Source: Lonicera japonica
Lineage: Eukaryota > Streptophyta > Magnoliopsida > Dipsacales > Caprifoliaceae
Direction of reading: 5' to 3'
Length of the DNA: 64,000 bases
Assembly (NCBI GenBank): GCA_021464415.1
Contig: CM038468.1
Coordinates: 2,852,001-2,916,000 of the forward strand
Shown one piece after another: positions 1-11,211 of this stretch. Position 1 is the stretch's first letter, and the number at the start of each line of letters is the position of its first letter. The position numbers and the translations under genes are program-made. Below the pieces are notes generated by a model, which did not search any database, was not told where the DNA came from, and saw only the letters and a list, made by a program, of their open reading frames with translations.

Positions 1-911
1 ATTGGTAATTTTTTATTGTTGTAGGCTTGTTTTAACAAAAGATTTTAAAATTATTTAAATAGAAATAAATTTATTTTTTTAAAGTTTTCAATTCAAAAAT
101 ATAGATATTTTAAAAAAGTGTCAATCACATTTGTATTTTTTATTATTCTAATAATCTAATCACATTAAAAAAAGTGATGGGCAAGTTGGAGTACCCTAGC
201 GATACGTCCTAGACTATGATTAGCTTCTTCTTCTTCTTCTTTTTTTTTTTTTTAAAGCAAGAGACTATAATTAGTTTGAATAAAAGAAATTATATATGTG
301 ACTATGTAATCTTTTTTGGAACACATTTTATATAATTAATACACTTCTAGAATTGATATTTAAAGTGATAAAATTTAACTTAGCTCTAAACTTAATCAAA
401 CAAATTTAAAGTGATAAAATTTAACTCAGCTCCATATTTAATCAAACAAAAAATATTTCAATCAAAAAAAATAAAATAAAAATTCAATTGAACAAAAGAA
501 TCCCTACTATATAATAGTGATTATACAAATCCAATACACCACTTATGAAGAATCAACGTGAACATGCTTTAAAAAAAGGCCAAAAATTATACAAAGCTAA
601 AAGCATTCCTACTATATAAAAGTGATTATACAAATCCAATATAATACACCATGAACATGCTTTAAAAAAATGGAAAAAAGTTCAAGAAATAAAATAAAAA
701 TGGAGAGAGAAACATGGTGCATAATCTACGTGGTTTTGTACCAGATATGGAGGCCATGGTGTGTTTTTTACGTGGTGGAGGAGAAGGCGGTGTTGAATAA
801 AGTAGTAGAGACGGAGCTTGCGGTGGTGTTGTACGAAGCAGTGGAGATGAAGGCTATGGCATAGATGATGTAGATCGTCGGCTTGGTGTGAAAGGCGACG
901 GAAGTGGTGGC
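1..911. other. Non-coding AT-rich flank
   Basis: No supported gene. Two near-identical short blocks occur around 500-545 and 600-660, each with the phrase CCTACTATATAA and then caatacacc, which indicates a small local duplication. The open frame at 670-864 has no recognisable domain and I do not call it a gene. Confidence 0.5.
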
Positions 912-1149
912 ATCATCGAGATGGACGAATTTGAAAAATGCTTGAACTGAAAAGTTGTAGCTCTTGAAATTTTCTCCAAAATGGACTTCAGAATTGCATA
1001 ATTTAGAGTTATGAGTAAGAAGTTATGCCCCCGAGAATATTGAGCTACTATAGGCCCGCGAAATTCTGAAATTTTCACCGAAAATTCACTTGTAACTTCT
1101 AAAGAACGAGAGGTTTAGAGAGCTTATCGTTCCCACAGACGGCACCAAC
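912..1149 (-). mobile_element. Leader fragment of an LBD-LTR family element
   Basis: Read on the minus strand, this is the untranslated leader that follows the 5' LTR in this family. It matches the leaders at 29832-30100 and 36130-36392. It ends in a primer-binding site at 1130-1147, the reverse complement of a TGGTGCCGTCTGTGGGAA-type site. The rest of this element's interior is missing to the left, so the copy is truncated near 912. Confidence 0.75.
1130..1147 (-). other. Retrotransposon primer-binding site
   Basis: On the minus strand the site starts TGGTGCCGTC, two bases inside the LTR edge at 1150. The same site, with TGGCGCC or TGACGCC at its start, sits two bases from the LTR in the three other copies at 6163, 29832 and 36375. 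I do not assign the priming tRNA with confidence. Confidence 0.75.
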
Positions 1150-2266
1150 TGATGGTGTCAAAATTTAGAAATAGATAATTAACCAATCAATAAGCGAATA
1201 TCGTTAAATAAAAAATAAATGCGGCGCAATGATGAACACATGACATTTTTTTTAAGGTAGGTTCCCTCGGTAGCGCTTATGCTATTCTGGTAGTACGTCC
1301 TCCTTTTGTGTGTACTTGCTTTATATTAGCTCAAAGGCGATCAATTTGGATGATAATACAAGTTACCAACTTCTCTCTCTATAATTTCATTAATTCTATT
1401 TATAAGTATAAAATTAGGATTACAGAAAACTACCAATCTCTCTCTATATAATTTCTTTAATTCTATTTATAAGTATAGAATTGGGATTACAAATATTTCA
1501 ACAAAATAAATAATAAATTGTGTAGGAGAGAGAGAGTGTATAAGGGTTGTTGGTATTTTTTGGGGTATGAAAAGAGAGAGTATAAGACTCTCGAAAATTG
1601 GCTTATATTTGTATTGCCAATGGCTTTATATCTCTTGGAAGAGATGGATGGATCTGGGGAGAGAAGGAATAAATATTTTTGTTGTGTATTTTTTTTTTTT
1701 TGGTGTGTTGAATGAATGAATGAGGGGAGGTATTTATAGCTAAATGTATAATGGTAAAAAAGTAAATTTGATAATAATAAGGGGCAAAAGGTAATTGGCT
1801 AAAAGTGGAATATTATGGAGTGAAATATTTATTTAAAGAAAAGTGAAGAATGGAGTGAAATATTTATTTAAAAAATGTGTAGAATATTATGGAGAGAAAT
1901 ATTTATTTAAAGAAAAGTGATGAATATTATGGAGTGGAATATTTATTTAAAGGAAAGTGAGGAATAGAGGAAAATATTTATTTAAAGTAAGTGTAGAAAT
2001 TTTGGAGAGAAATATTTATTTAAAAGAAAGCAAGGAATGGAGTGAAATATTTATTTAAGGAAAGTGTAGAAATTATGGAGAGAGATATTTATTTAAAGGA
2101 AAGTGAGGAATGGAGTGAAATATTTATTTAAGGAAAGTGTATAAATTATGGAGAGAAATATTTATTTAAAGAAAGTGTAGAATACTCTGGAGTGGAATAT
2201 TTATTTAAAGAAAGTCTAAAATATTATTTTTGTAGGCCAATGATAAAATTATTTTTTACCCCATCA
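1150..2266 (-). mobile_element. LTR of LBD-LTR family, minus orientation, expanded
   Basis: The left edge reads TGATGGTGTCA and the right edge CCCCATCA, so on the minus strand the LTR runs TGATGGGGT...CACCATCA. At 1117 bp it is longer than the 825-871 bp of its relatives. The excess is a minisatellite at 1803-2216. The conserved block with the AGGTAGGTTCCC and TTTGTATTAGC-type words is at 1255-1340. Flanking target duplications cannot be judged because the interior is truncated. Confidence 0.8.
1803..2216. repeat. Minisatellite inside the LTR, about 36-bp units
   Basis: About eleven units, each ending in the core AATATTTATTTAA followed by a purine run and GTG. Units alternate between a 34-bp form with aggaatggagtg and a 38-bp form with tagaattatggag, so the higher-order repeat is near 72 bp. 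The matching position in other family LTRs holds a different short repeat based on gtggaatttgagtgg. Confidence 0.85.
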
Positions 2267-2517
2267 TATAGCATGGCTCAAACATACATCTATTGTGAAA
2301 AAATGTACTATATGTTTGTATATTTTTGTAGTTGTACCTTATACAAGAAAATAATGATTTTAATTTGTTCTAAATATAAAATCATCTTTTACTCGTCATA
2401 TATATATGGGTATGGAAAATATTTGGTGCGGATCCTATTAGAATTTGACTACTAGTACTTCAAATGAGTCCTTAAACACTCAAATATGATATCTAGCAAT
2501 ATTTTTTTTCATGTTTT

Positions 2518-3039
2518 TGATGGAGTTAAATACTAATTTTGCCATTGGCCTACAAAGGTAATTCAACATTTTTTACCTCTGATAAAGTTCCATTTTTACC
2601 CTCGATAAAATTTTTTTATTACCCCCCGATAAATCTCATTTTTTACCCCGTAAAATTCTCATTTTTATCTTCACACTTACCACACCTAACCACATACTCA
2701 AAACAATAACAACAACAAACTTAACAAGCAACTCACACAAAACACCATTAAAAAAAAAAAAAATAAATTCACTCACAAGATCATCAAAACAAAACAAAAA
2801 ATAACCATTGCCAATAAAAAAAAATACTAATTTTAAACTCTCTCAATCAAAAAATAAACAAAACAACACATAAGCAACTAACAATAAACATAAATATTCA
2901 AAAGAACACTAAAAAGCACAAAAAAACAACAAAAAACTCAACTCCTCTAACAATTATTATTTCTAAAACAAAATATTTAAAACCTAAACTAATTAAAAAC
3001 ATAAAAAAAAACAAAAAAATTAGAATCAAAGTGATCCTT
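2518..3039 (+). mobile_element. 5' part of an LBD-LTR family LTR, plus orientation
   Basis: It starts TGATGGAGTTAAATAC and has the family words CCATTGGCCTAC and repeated TTTTTACCCC-type blocks up to about 2690, then drifts into A-rich sequence and stops at the assembly gap. Orientation is opposite to the LTR at 6183-7029, so the two ends do not make one simple element. The gap hides the junction. Confidence 0.6.
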
Positions 3040-3139
3040 NNNNNNNNNNNNNNNNNNNNNNNNNNNNNNNNNNNNNNNNNNNNNNNNNNNNNNNNNNNNN
3101 NNNNNNNNNNNNNNNNNNNNNNNNNNNNNNNNNNNNNNN
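3040..3139. other. Assembly gap of 100 N
   Basis: Exactly 100 N, the usual placeholder for a gap of unknown size. It removes the 5' part of the LOB-domain pseudogene and the junction between two oppositely oriented family fragments. Confidence 0.98.
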
Positions 3140-3675
3140 ACTGGTGACGGCATTAAAGGCTCGGTTAGAAAGGGGTCTTCCTGCGTTAACCCGTTATGCT
3201 CCTTTGCTCCTCCTGGCGAGGTTCCTTTTGTCGGCACAAAATAACATGCCTGATGTTATTCCGACTGTCGTGAATCTTCCAGAACCTATTCTCGGACATT
3301 TTTTTAAGGCATCTTATGTCGGAAGAGGGTGTACAGGATATCCTTATGACTACCACGAATCTTATAGAAAATGGGGCTCTTTCGACTGAAGTGAATTTGC
3401 CGTCATTTCCGAATCTGTCCTATTACCAAGCTGCCTCGGGCGCCTATCACCAGGCTACGTTGGACGTCTATCATCAGGCTGCCCCGGACGGTTTTTTATC
3501 TCAATCTTCTCAAGCTGATTTTGATGCGCAGTTTGCTGAACCACCGAGACTTGACTGGATGGCTTTAGGGAATATAGGACATGATTTTTCTGATTATTTT
3601 TCTTTTGATTTCAGTACTATTTTGAATTTTAGTGCTGATGATCTTCATATTCTTCGGCCTTTTTTTAGTGACTAG
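3140..3675 (+). pseudogene. LOB-domain ORF, truncated and frameshifted copy
   Basis: This is the C-terminal part of the LOB-domain ORF seen intact at 34381-35208. Similarity begins at the coil region (VTALKARL, residue 105 of the intact copy). The LOB domain itself is lost in the assembly gap. A one-base deletion in a G run near 3171 shifts the frame, and a stop follows near 3240. From about 3316 the original frame is open again and ends at the equivalent stop (frame ending ILRPFFSD), with an added YHQA-type duplication near residues 40-55 of that segment. It lies in a minus-oriented LBD-LTR element, so it is antisense to the element like the two intact copies. It is very unlikely to make a LOB protein. 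Confidence 0.8.
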
Positions 3676-3780
3676 ATAATGTGCACCTCTATTGTGGGTT
3701 TGTACAAATGTTCTGGAGATGTTCCACTTGTGATTGTTTAAAGCATGTTCCCTATATAGAGATAGGAATTTTTTTGAAAT

Positions 3781-4085
3781 CCTTGGTTTCTTAAAAGAAA
3801 TTTTTTTTCTTTTTAGCTAAGTCTTGAGTAGAGTCATGCCCCCTTCTCACTTTAGGCAAATTTTGATAATTTTCTCATTTAAGTCCTTGGTTTCTTAAAA
3901 GGAAAATTTGTTCTTTTTGGCTAAGTCTTGAGTAGAGCCATACCCCCTTCTGACTTAGGCAAATTTTGATAATTTTCTCATTTAAGTCCTTGGTTTCTTA
4001 AAAGAAAAATTTGTTCTTTTTGGCTAAGTCTTGAGTAGAGTCATGTCCTCTTCTGATTTAGGCAAATTCTGACAATTTTCTCATT
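3781..4085. repeat. Three tandem units of about 104 bp
   Basis: Units begin at about 3781, 3885 and 3988 with CCTTGGTTTCTTAAAA and contain ctaagtcttgagtagag. They lie just 3' of the LOB-domain stop. The two intact copies carry shorter versions of the same repeat at 30725-31030 and 35320-35520. Confidence 0.8.
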
Positions 4086-4620
4086 TATTACCAGGAAACG
4101 TCAAAATTTTGGTCTCTGGACCAGTGATGTAGCAGTAGATGATCATTCTCATCCAGATCTCTTTGGGCTGGGGTGGTCTTGCGGTTGTCTAACAAACTTC
4201 AAAATCACATTCAGCTTTGTGGAAGTTTGATATCCGCTGAAATTTCTTTAATTTCTTTCTTGTGGTTTGTCGGACGAACTTGATGAAAATTACATTCAAT
4301 TGTAATTTTTTGGAAGCTCGTCAATTTTACCTACAATAAAGATTATTGATCGTAAGAAAATGATACAACTTTAGATATATTAAAATAAAGAGAAAAAACA
4401 TATATGAGTTATTAAAAAATAACTTATATCTTCTTTTGAGTTTTATCCCTTTAGGTAACCGGATTTTTGAATGATTATGTGTAGACACTCCGATCCGTGA
4501 CCCCCGCAAGAACCCTAACGACCTTCGAGAACTACTGTTCTTGGAGTCCGGGACCCTCCCGAGCACCCGAAACTACCCCGAAAGGATTTGTTGGCCAACA
4601 AACCTGTTTTTAAGTGGGAT

Positions 4621-4847
4621 TGTCGCACGACATACTGGTATATCGCGCGACAATCCCTGATATGTCGCGCGACAATCATTCCTATGTCGCGCGACAGACC
4701 CCTCTGCACCCGACCAACCACTTTCTGACACATCACAATGTCAGAACCCATCACTTTAGCCGTTTGTCGCGCGACAAACAGATATGTCGCACGACAAACA
4801 GGTACGTCGCGCGACCAACAGATAAAGTTGGAAAATGTCGCGCGACA
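4621..4847. repeat. Array of eight TGTCGCGCGACA palindromes
   Basis: Copies of the 12-bp palindrome or one- to two-base variants occur at 4621, 4642, 4663, 4685, 4765, 4785, 4804 and 4836. All are in the upstream half of the solo LTR, ending 15 bp before the TATA-like box. The position is that of a U3 enhancer. The CG content contrasts sharply with the surrounding AT-rich DNA. Confidence 0.85.
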
Positions 4848-4861
4848 ATCCTCCTCGAGCA

Positions 4862-4870
4862 GTATAAATA
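4862..4870 (+). promoter_or_regulatory. TATA-like box of the solo LTR
   Basis: TATAAATAG directly downstream of the palindrome array is the likely core promoter of this LTR. Inference from position and motif only. Confidence 0.5.
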
Positions 4871-6162
4871 GGCCAACACCCCCATGGGTTCTGGACGGCA
4901 ACTTGTCGCCACAATTTCTATACTAAAATTCCTTATTCTCTCTGATATTTTCTAATCTTTAAGCCTTCTCCGGAAGCATCTGCGATAACATTTATTTCCG
5001 CAAGAGTCTCGGATCTAATCTTGGCACCCGGAGTGCCACCTTCTAGAGTCAGACTGTCGAAAATATTTCTAAGCGGAAAGCTGATATCCGTCAGAGGTCT
5101 TCTCTGCCGTATTATATTTTCTCTCTCTTATTCTTATATATATCGCTGGGAAGGTAACTAAAGTCTCTTCTAGTAATTAAATAAGATATTTGTATATTAG
5201 TTTTATTGTAGACTTGTTTAAAACTCGATTTTTCTAACGAGGCACTGCCCCGCACCCCGCGACCTGACCGGGTAGGTCGATCCCCGTCCTAGTAAGCGAA
5301 GTGGCGACAAGGTTGTGGTAGATTCCTAACACGCTCGAAAATTAGGTTTTTATTAGTTATTTCCAGAAAGCAGTAGAATATCAGTAAAAGCATCCAAGTT
5401 TTCCAACATAAAATAAACATATAAGACCACTAGAGACCGAAAGGGCGAAATGGGTGCTTAATACCTTCCCAAACTGTAATATAGTTTTCGAACCCTATAG
5501 AATCCTGGTTTCGTAGATAAACGTGTAAAGAAAGGCTTATATGTAGCCTTCCCTCTTACACAATCATTTTGTCCGTTTTCTTGTAAAACGTACTGGCGAC
5601 TCTGAACGAACCCTCTTGCATCTAGAAATAGGATAGAGGGACTCCCGATATGAATTATCAACACATAGAAGCAAATGGAACAATGAAATTCTTTTCGATG
5701 TTTTTCTGATGTTCCAGACTCCCACCAATGGGAACGAGACTCGGGGGTCGCATTTGCGGATTCTCACATTATGCGCCCGTAAATATTGAGCTAGTGTAGG
5801 CCTACGGGATTTTTGCATTTTTTTGGCGTAGTAACTTTGTATCCCCGTTTTGAGCATAAAGTTATGCGCCTAATACTATTGAGCTGCCATAGGCCCGCGG
5901 AATATTTGTCTTTTTCGTTTTAGAAAGTTTGTATCTCCGTCTTGAACCCCGAGATGGCCGAATTTGAAAACGGCTTGAACTGAAAAGTTGTAGCTCTTGA
6001 AATTTTATCCAAAATGGACTCAAGAATCACATAATTTGGAGTTCTGAGTAAGAAGTTATGTACCCGAGAATATTGAGCTATATAGGCCCGCGGGATTTGG
6101 AGTTTTTGTACCGAAAATTCACTTGTAATTTCTAAAGAACGAGAGCTTTAGAGAGCTTATCG

Positions 6163-6180
6163 TTCCCACAGACGGCGCCA
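6163..6180 (-). other. Retrotransposon primer-binding site
   Basis: On the minus strand it reads TGGCGCCGTCTGTGGGAA, two bases from the LTR edge at 6183. Same site as in the other copies of the family. Confidence 0.8.
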
Positions 6181-6182
6181 AC

Positions 6183-7029
6183 TATTGGTGTCCAAATCTA
6201 GAAATAGACAATTAACTAATCAATAAGTGAATATCGCTAAATAAAAAATAAATGCGGCACAGTGATGAACACATGACATTTTTTATTAAGGTAGGTTCTC
6301 CCGGTAGCGCTTATGCTAGTCTGACAGTACATCCTCCTTTCGTGTGTGCTTGCTTTGTATTAGCTCAAAGACAATCAATTTGGATGATAATACAAGCTAT
6401 CAATCTCTCTCTGTAATTTCCTTAATTCTATTTATAAATATAGAATTAGGACTACAAATCTCTCTCTCTATAATATCCTTAATTCTATTTATAAGTATAG
6501 AATTTGAATTACAAATATTTCAAGAAGATGAAATCATAGATTGTGAAGGAGAGATAGTGTATAAGGATTGTTGGTATTTTTTTAGGGTATGAAAAGAGAG
6601 AGTATAAGACCTTCCTATTTCTTATTAAATTGGCTTGTATTTATATTGCCAATGACTTTTTATCTCTTGGATGAGATGGATGGATCTTAGGAGAGAAGGA
6701 AGATATATTTTTTGGTGTGTTTTGAATGAATGAATGAGGGGGTATTTATAGGTAAAATCTAGAATGATAAAAAAGTAAATTTGATGAAGATGATGGGTAA
6801 AAAGGTAATTTTATAAAGGTGAGTGGATATAAGTGGAATTTGAGTGGAAGTTAATGGAGTTGAGTGGAATTTGAGTGGAGTTGAGTGAGATTTTAGTAGA
6901 GGTAAAAGTGAGATTTTACCGAGGGTAAATGTGAAATTTTACCGGGGGTAAATGTGAAATTTTACCGGGGGTAAAATTATTGAATTACCTTTGTAGGCCA
7001 ATGGTAAAAATTAATATTTTACCCCATCA
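6183..7029 (-). mobile_element. 5' LTR of LBD-LTR family element
   Basis: 847 bp. The left edge reads TATTGGTGTCC, a changed form of TGATGGTGTC; the right edge is TTTTACCCCATCA. The terminal part, ttaggccaatggtaaaaa through CCCCATCATAATTAATTAG, is repeated a second time at about 7043-7104 outside the edge, a local duplication of the LTR end plus flank. Confidence 0.8.
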
Positions 7030-7130
7030 TAATTAATTAGTTGTTAGGCCAATGGTAAAAATTTGGTCTAATTGATTTTACCCCATCATAATTAATTAGT
7101 TGTTATTATGATATTTGGTCTATTGACTAT

Positions 7131-7883
7131 TGTGGGTAGTGTAAATCTGACCAAGCCCAAAATGAATTTATAGACAAGGGAATCGGCCCACGGCTAATTG
7201 AATCGGTAACAGATGTTAAAGGTGATGGATGAACAATAAATTTGCAAAATGGATGAGACTGAGGATTTTAGGTTGCGTGGGTAGGTTCTCCTGATGGCTA
7301 TTATTCCCAGTCCAGTGGTACGTCATCCCTTGGTGTGTGTGTATTGGTGTTTTTTTCTTTCTCAAAAGTTTATTACATGGATTAGCCTATAGGTTCTCCT
7401 ATATGAGGATGTTTTTCTATCTTAGTGTCGTCCCCTGCTTTTGAGCCATCCATTTCTATTTATAATCATAGAATTAGGGTTACAATGCTTAGCTAGATTA
7501 AGAATTAAATGACTAAATGCTTGATCAGTAATCATTCCCCTCCTCACGTGTGGCGTGTGTCCTTATCCATAGGGAAAATGGTACTTTACAGGTGTAAGAG
7601 TGTCATACGCTAAGACGCTCATATCGGCAACTAACACTGGTAGTACCCTCCCATACAGGTGTCACATCTTCATTCAACAATGCACCCATCTCGGCATTGG
7701 TATTCTCTGCCGAGCTCGAATCTATACTCGACTGGGGTATCGCATTCGGTCAACAGTCTCAAGCCGTTTATTTTGGGCCTGTTGGCAGTGCCTCGCCTTT
7801 TCTGGTATGGGCTAATTCCTTTGAGTCTGGACTTGGGTATAGATACTCGGCCCAAATGAATGTTCTGAAATTATGCTCCCACA
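7131..7883. mobile_element. Solo LTR with 5-bp target duplication ACTAT
   Basis: The 753-bp segment starts TGTGGGTAGTG and ends ATGCTCCCACA. ACTAT flanks it at 7126-7130 and 7884-7888. The empty site can be seen as a paralogous sequence near 9410-9450, where the flanks are joined (ggtctattgaccatattctgag). The internal block at 7280-7340 (taggttctcctgatgg...ccagtggtacgtcatcc) resembles the R region of the LBD-LTR family, so a distant relationship is possible. Confidence 0.8.
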
Positions 7884-9950
7884 ACTATATTCTGAAAATA
7901 TTTAAGATAAAGTTAAATTATTTTAAAAATTAAAAAAACAAGTAGAGCATATCATGAATATATAATTGAAGAAGCTTGTGTCTAACAAAGGCATAGTGGT
8001 TAAATTAATTAACTAAAGAGAAGAATATATTAATTAACAAAGGCATACATGATAAAATAGGTGCTAAAAATATATGTAAAATAACCCCACTTTACATATA
8101 ACTAAGTCCAAATATATTTATAAAAAAACGAAAGAAAAGAAACAAAATTGCATTTTCTAACCTCTTAAGGGTCTGCAAATGATGTACACACTAAATAATG
8201 AAAATTTTCGGCAATTACGTACAAACTAATTAAAACACAAGTAGATCAGTTTCCTAATCAACTAAAAGGCATAAAAAAAATAATGGAAGAAAGCAAATCA
8301 GCCTTTAAAACTAAATATAAACTACAAACAGCCACATTCAACATCGATCTCTGAGGCATCAAGAGTTGTCATTGTCTCACTCAAATGTTTATATTCATTA
8401 ATAGTGCCACGGGCATGACATATTATTACATTACGAGATTTCTATATATACAATTTGTATACGGCCTATAGTTAAATGTATAATGGTAACGTGTACCTTA
8501 AACACATATGTTAAGTATTTATATATAAAAACAATAAGGTTCGAACACGCATCATATATGAAACAAATTCTTGGACGTTTGTTTGTTATTTCTATATATA
8601 GCACCTTTAACACATGCCCTAGGGGTGGACCCCATCTTAACATGTTTCATTAAAAGTTAAAAATTTTAATGAAAAAAAAAAACAATATATGACTAATTGA
8701 CTATAATGTAAAATAATTAGGTTAATAGATCATTAACTTCAAAAATAAATTAATTAAAACTCAACTCACAAACCAAAACGACGTGGTATTAAAGTACATG
8801 TTAATGTGACCCTATTATTACACTCATAACGTAAATTTATGTCTTAAACTGTTCCAATGCACTTGTGTATATATATATACTATCCAATGTCAAATTGCTC
8901 AGATAAAATGAAGGAGCCCATAATAGCAACAATAACCATGCTTAAAGGATTGAAAGCAGTGGCAAACACAGGCCCCTTTTCCTTCATTATTATTCCTGAT
9001 ACATAATAACTTAACCCTGTGCATAGTAATCCCTGCATATATTCATCAAAACTAATTAAATTAAAAATAATATATATATATATATATTTATCTTCTAATT
9101 AATTAATTACTTCTTTTTACACTATTTTAGAAAGTCAAATACTCAATCATATGAATATGTAAAATACTGGATTTCAAATACTAGGAGGAAGAGGAAGCAT
9201 ATTCTCAATTTAAAGTGAATAACAGAATTCCCCGCAATTGCATGCATATAGAATTACGCCAAAAGCTTAATTTAGTTAACTACTAAACATAGTCCACCAT
9301 AACATGGAAAAACTGTATAAAAAAAGTCTCATTTCGTCTCAAACTAAGAGTTGTTTTTTTATGCTTTTGCATTTTTTTTTAAGAAACCCACAATTTATAT
9401 TTAATTATTTGTTATTATGATATTCGGTCTATTGACCATATTCTGAGAATATTTAAGACGAAGTTAAATTATTTTTAATTATTTTAAAAATAATAAACAA
9501 GTAGAGCATATCATTCAAAGGCTATTTTAGGAAATATATAATTAAAATGAAGTTGAAATTAAAAAACAATATTAATACAATCACTTACACTATAAAGTGC
9601 AGCCAAGAGTTTAGTATCAAACTGAATAGATCATATAGAAATGTTGCTATTTTCAACAATAAATCTTCAAATAGCTTCTTGTAAAGTGCCTGTCCCACAT
9701 GTTAGAGTTGTGACGGATAGCTCGGCTGTGCTGGGTATGTCTTCAATGTATCTGTCTGTACATCAATAATTTTAAATTAAATTCTTGAAAACATAAATTT
9801 ATTTTAAATTAAATCCTTGATAACAAAAATATATTGTAAATTAAATTCTTAGTGATTCTAAATGTTCCTAATATTTAAATTAGATTCATGGCACACTCAA
9901 TATTTGTGCATTATTGTTTATTGTATTTCTCGATACTTTATAATTTATAT
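7884..9950 (-). repeat. Tandem-duplication unit 1, carrying the transporter pseudogene
   Basis: The block 7960-8830 is repeated at 10770-11720 and again at 13985-14380 plus 18413-18910. Shared landmarks include gaagaagcttgtgtctaac, cctaatcaactaaaaggc and acatcgatctctgaggcatc. Divergence and small indels indicate an old duplication. Confidence 0.7.
8322..9755 (-). pseudogene. WAT1-related (UMAMIT / nodulin MtN21-like) transporter pseudogene
   Basis: Minus-strand exons can be read. Exon A (about 9755-9589) encodes TLKTYPA, then after a 5-base insertion that shifts the frame, AELSVTTLTCGTGTLQEA. Two in-frame TGA codons follow, one where the family has W in an ISIWSIQFDTKLLAALYS-like stretch. 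It ends at a GTAAGT donor. Exon B (9032-8881, after a GCAG acceptor) is open and encodes YYVSGIIMKEKGPVFATAF and NPLSMVIVAIMGSFI, the second EamA-type half of this family of membrane transporters. A 40-codon open stretch at 8441-8322 may be the C-terminal tail. The exon for the last membrane helix and the N-terminal exons were not found. Frameshift, stops and missing exons make it a pseudogene. The family call is firm; assignment of the tail is inference. Confidence 0.8.
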
Positions 9951-11211
9951 ACATTTTAAAAAGATGTAATATACTTGGTTGAGTAGGTAGATTTATATAT
10001 TCGTAGAAAAAGAAGATTATGTGTTTAATTCCCAATTCAAATTTATTTTTTTAGCGTGAAAAGTGTTTTAGTAATTATAGGTGCATATCAAAAAGTAATC
10101 GTTAGGTCTTATTCGAGTTTAATAAGTGTTTTATATTTCGTACCAAAAATTTAAAATCTCAAAAGGATAGATAATTATTTTGTTCGTTTGGGGTTTCAAA
10201 CGGGTAACACTTATCCATGTTAAGAGCACAAAAATAAACAATAAAAAAAGAAACGCTGGGGGATGGGGGTGGGGTTTGGATATAATTTAATTATCTCAAA
10301 CAAGTGAACAATATATGCAAAAAACACAACGCATTTTGAGCAAATCAACAGCGTAATTGAACCAAAGAAAGTATGAACATAAGCAAACTAATATTGGATA
10401 ATTTACAAGCTATTCACATGGGATCGAATGACCAGCAGGATGGGAATTTTCCATAACTAATGGATTTTTCAACTCCTTTTTTATTTGTTTAATATTTTTT
10501 ATGTTTGAGTTACGAGAAATATTGTTCGATAAACTCTTTATGTCTTTTTTAATAGTAAAGTTCGATTTTATAATTCACTTTACCACCTAGCCTAGCTGCT
10601 TAGTAGGTGCTAGGTCCCTCCTACTGCTCGACTGCCTCACACTTTTTAGAACATTACTAAACCATTTGCTATTTGTAATGCTTTGTTGTTTTGTTTGCAT
10701 TTTCTTTTTCTTTTAAATAAAGCAAATTTAAGCTAAAATATTAGCTATTTAGCATTGTAGTGTTATATAAGATGAATATATAATTGAAGAAGCTTGTGTC
10801 TAACAAAGGCATACTGGTTAAATTAATTGAAGAAGATAATACCATGATTATTGAGAGCCCACGGTAAGTGAACCCCAAATTAAGAAAGAATCATCCAGGG
10901 AAGAGGGTAGAGGGCAGAATAATAAAGAGCCCCAAATCTTATTCTACATGATAAAAGAGGTGCTAAAAATATATGTAAATAACCCCACTTTACATATAAC
11001 TAACTCCAAATATATTTATAAAAAAAGAAGAAAAAAAGAACGAAAAATGCATTTTCTAACCTCTTAAGGGTCTGCAACTGATGTAAACACTAAATAATGA
11101 AAAATTTCAGCAATTACGTACAAACGAATTAAAACATAAGTAGATCAGTTTCCTAATCAACTAAAAGGCATAAAAAAAAATTAATGGAAGAAAGCAAATC
11201 AGCCTTTAAAA

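Larger units (their letters stand above)
4480..5768 (+). mobile_element. Solo LTR with 5-bp target duplication TTATG
   Basis: The 1289-bp segment starts TGTAGACACTCC and ends GATTCTCACA, so TG...CA. It is flanked by TTATG at 4475-4479 and 5769-5773. It interrupts the leader of the LBD-LTR element, whose sequence continues on both sides. A TATA-like TATAAATA at 4862-4870 gives the plus orientation. No primer site or second LTR is present, so this is a solo LTR left by LTR-LTR recombination. The superfamily is not assigned. Confidence 0.8.
3140..7029 (-). mobile_element. LBD-LTR family element, partial, minus orientation
   Basis: In minus orientation it has a 5' LTR at 6183-7029, primer site 6163-6180, leader about 5774-6160, and the antisense LOB-domain remnant. 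No gag or pol reading frame is visible. The 3' end is lost in or before the gap. A solo LTR of another family was inserted at 4480-5768. With that removed, the leader reads straight through (gattatg joined to cgcccgtaaatattgag), as in the copy at 35890. Confidence 0.75.

Noticed and set aside
4515..4926. Frames on both strands over the palindrome array
   Set aside because: Repeats of Ser-Arg-Asp and Cys-Arg-Ala come from the CG palindromes in the solo LTR; non-coding.
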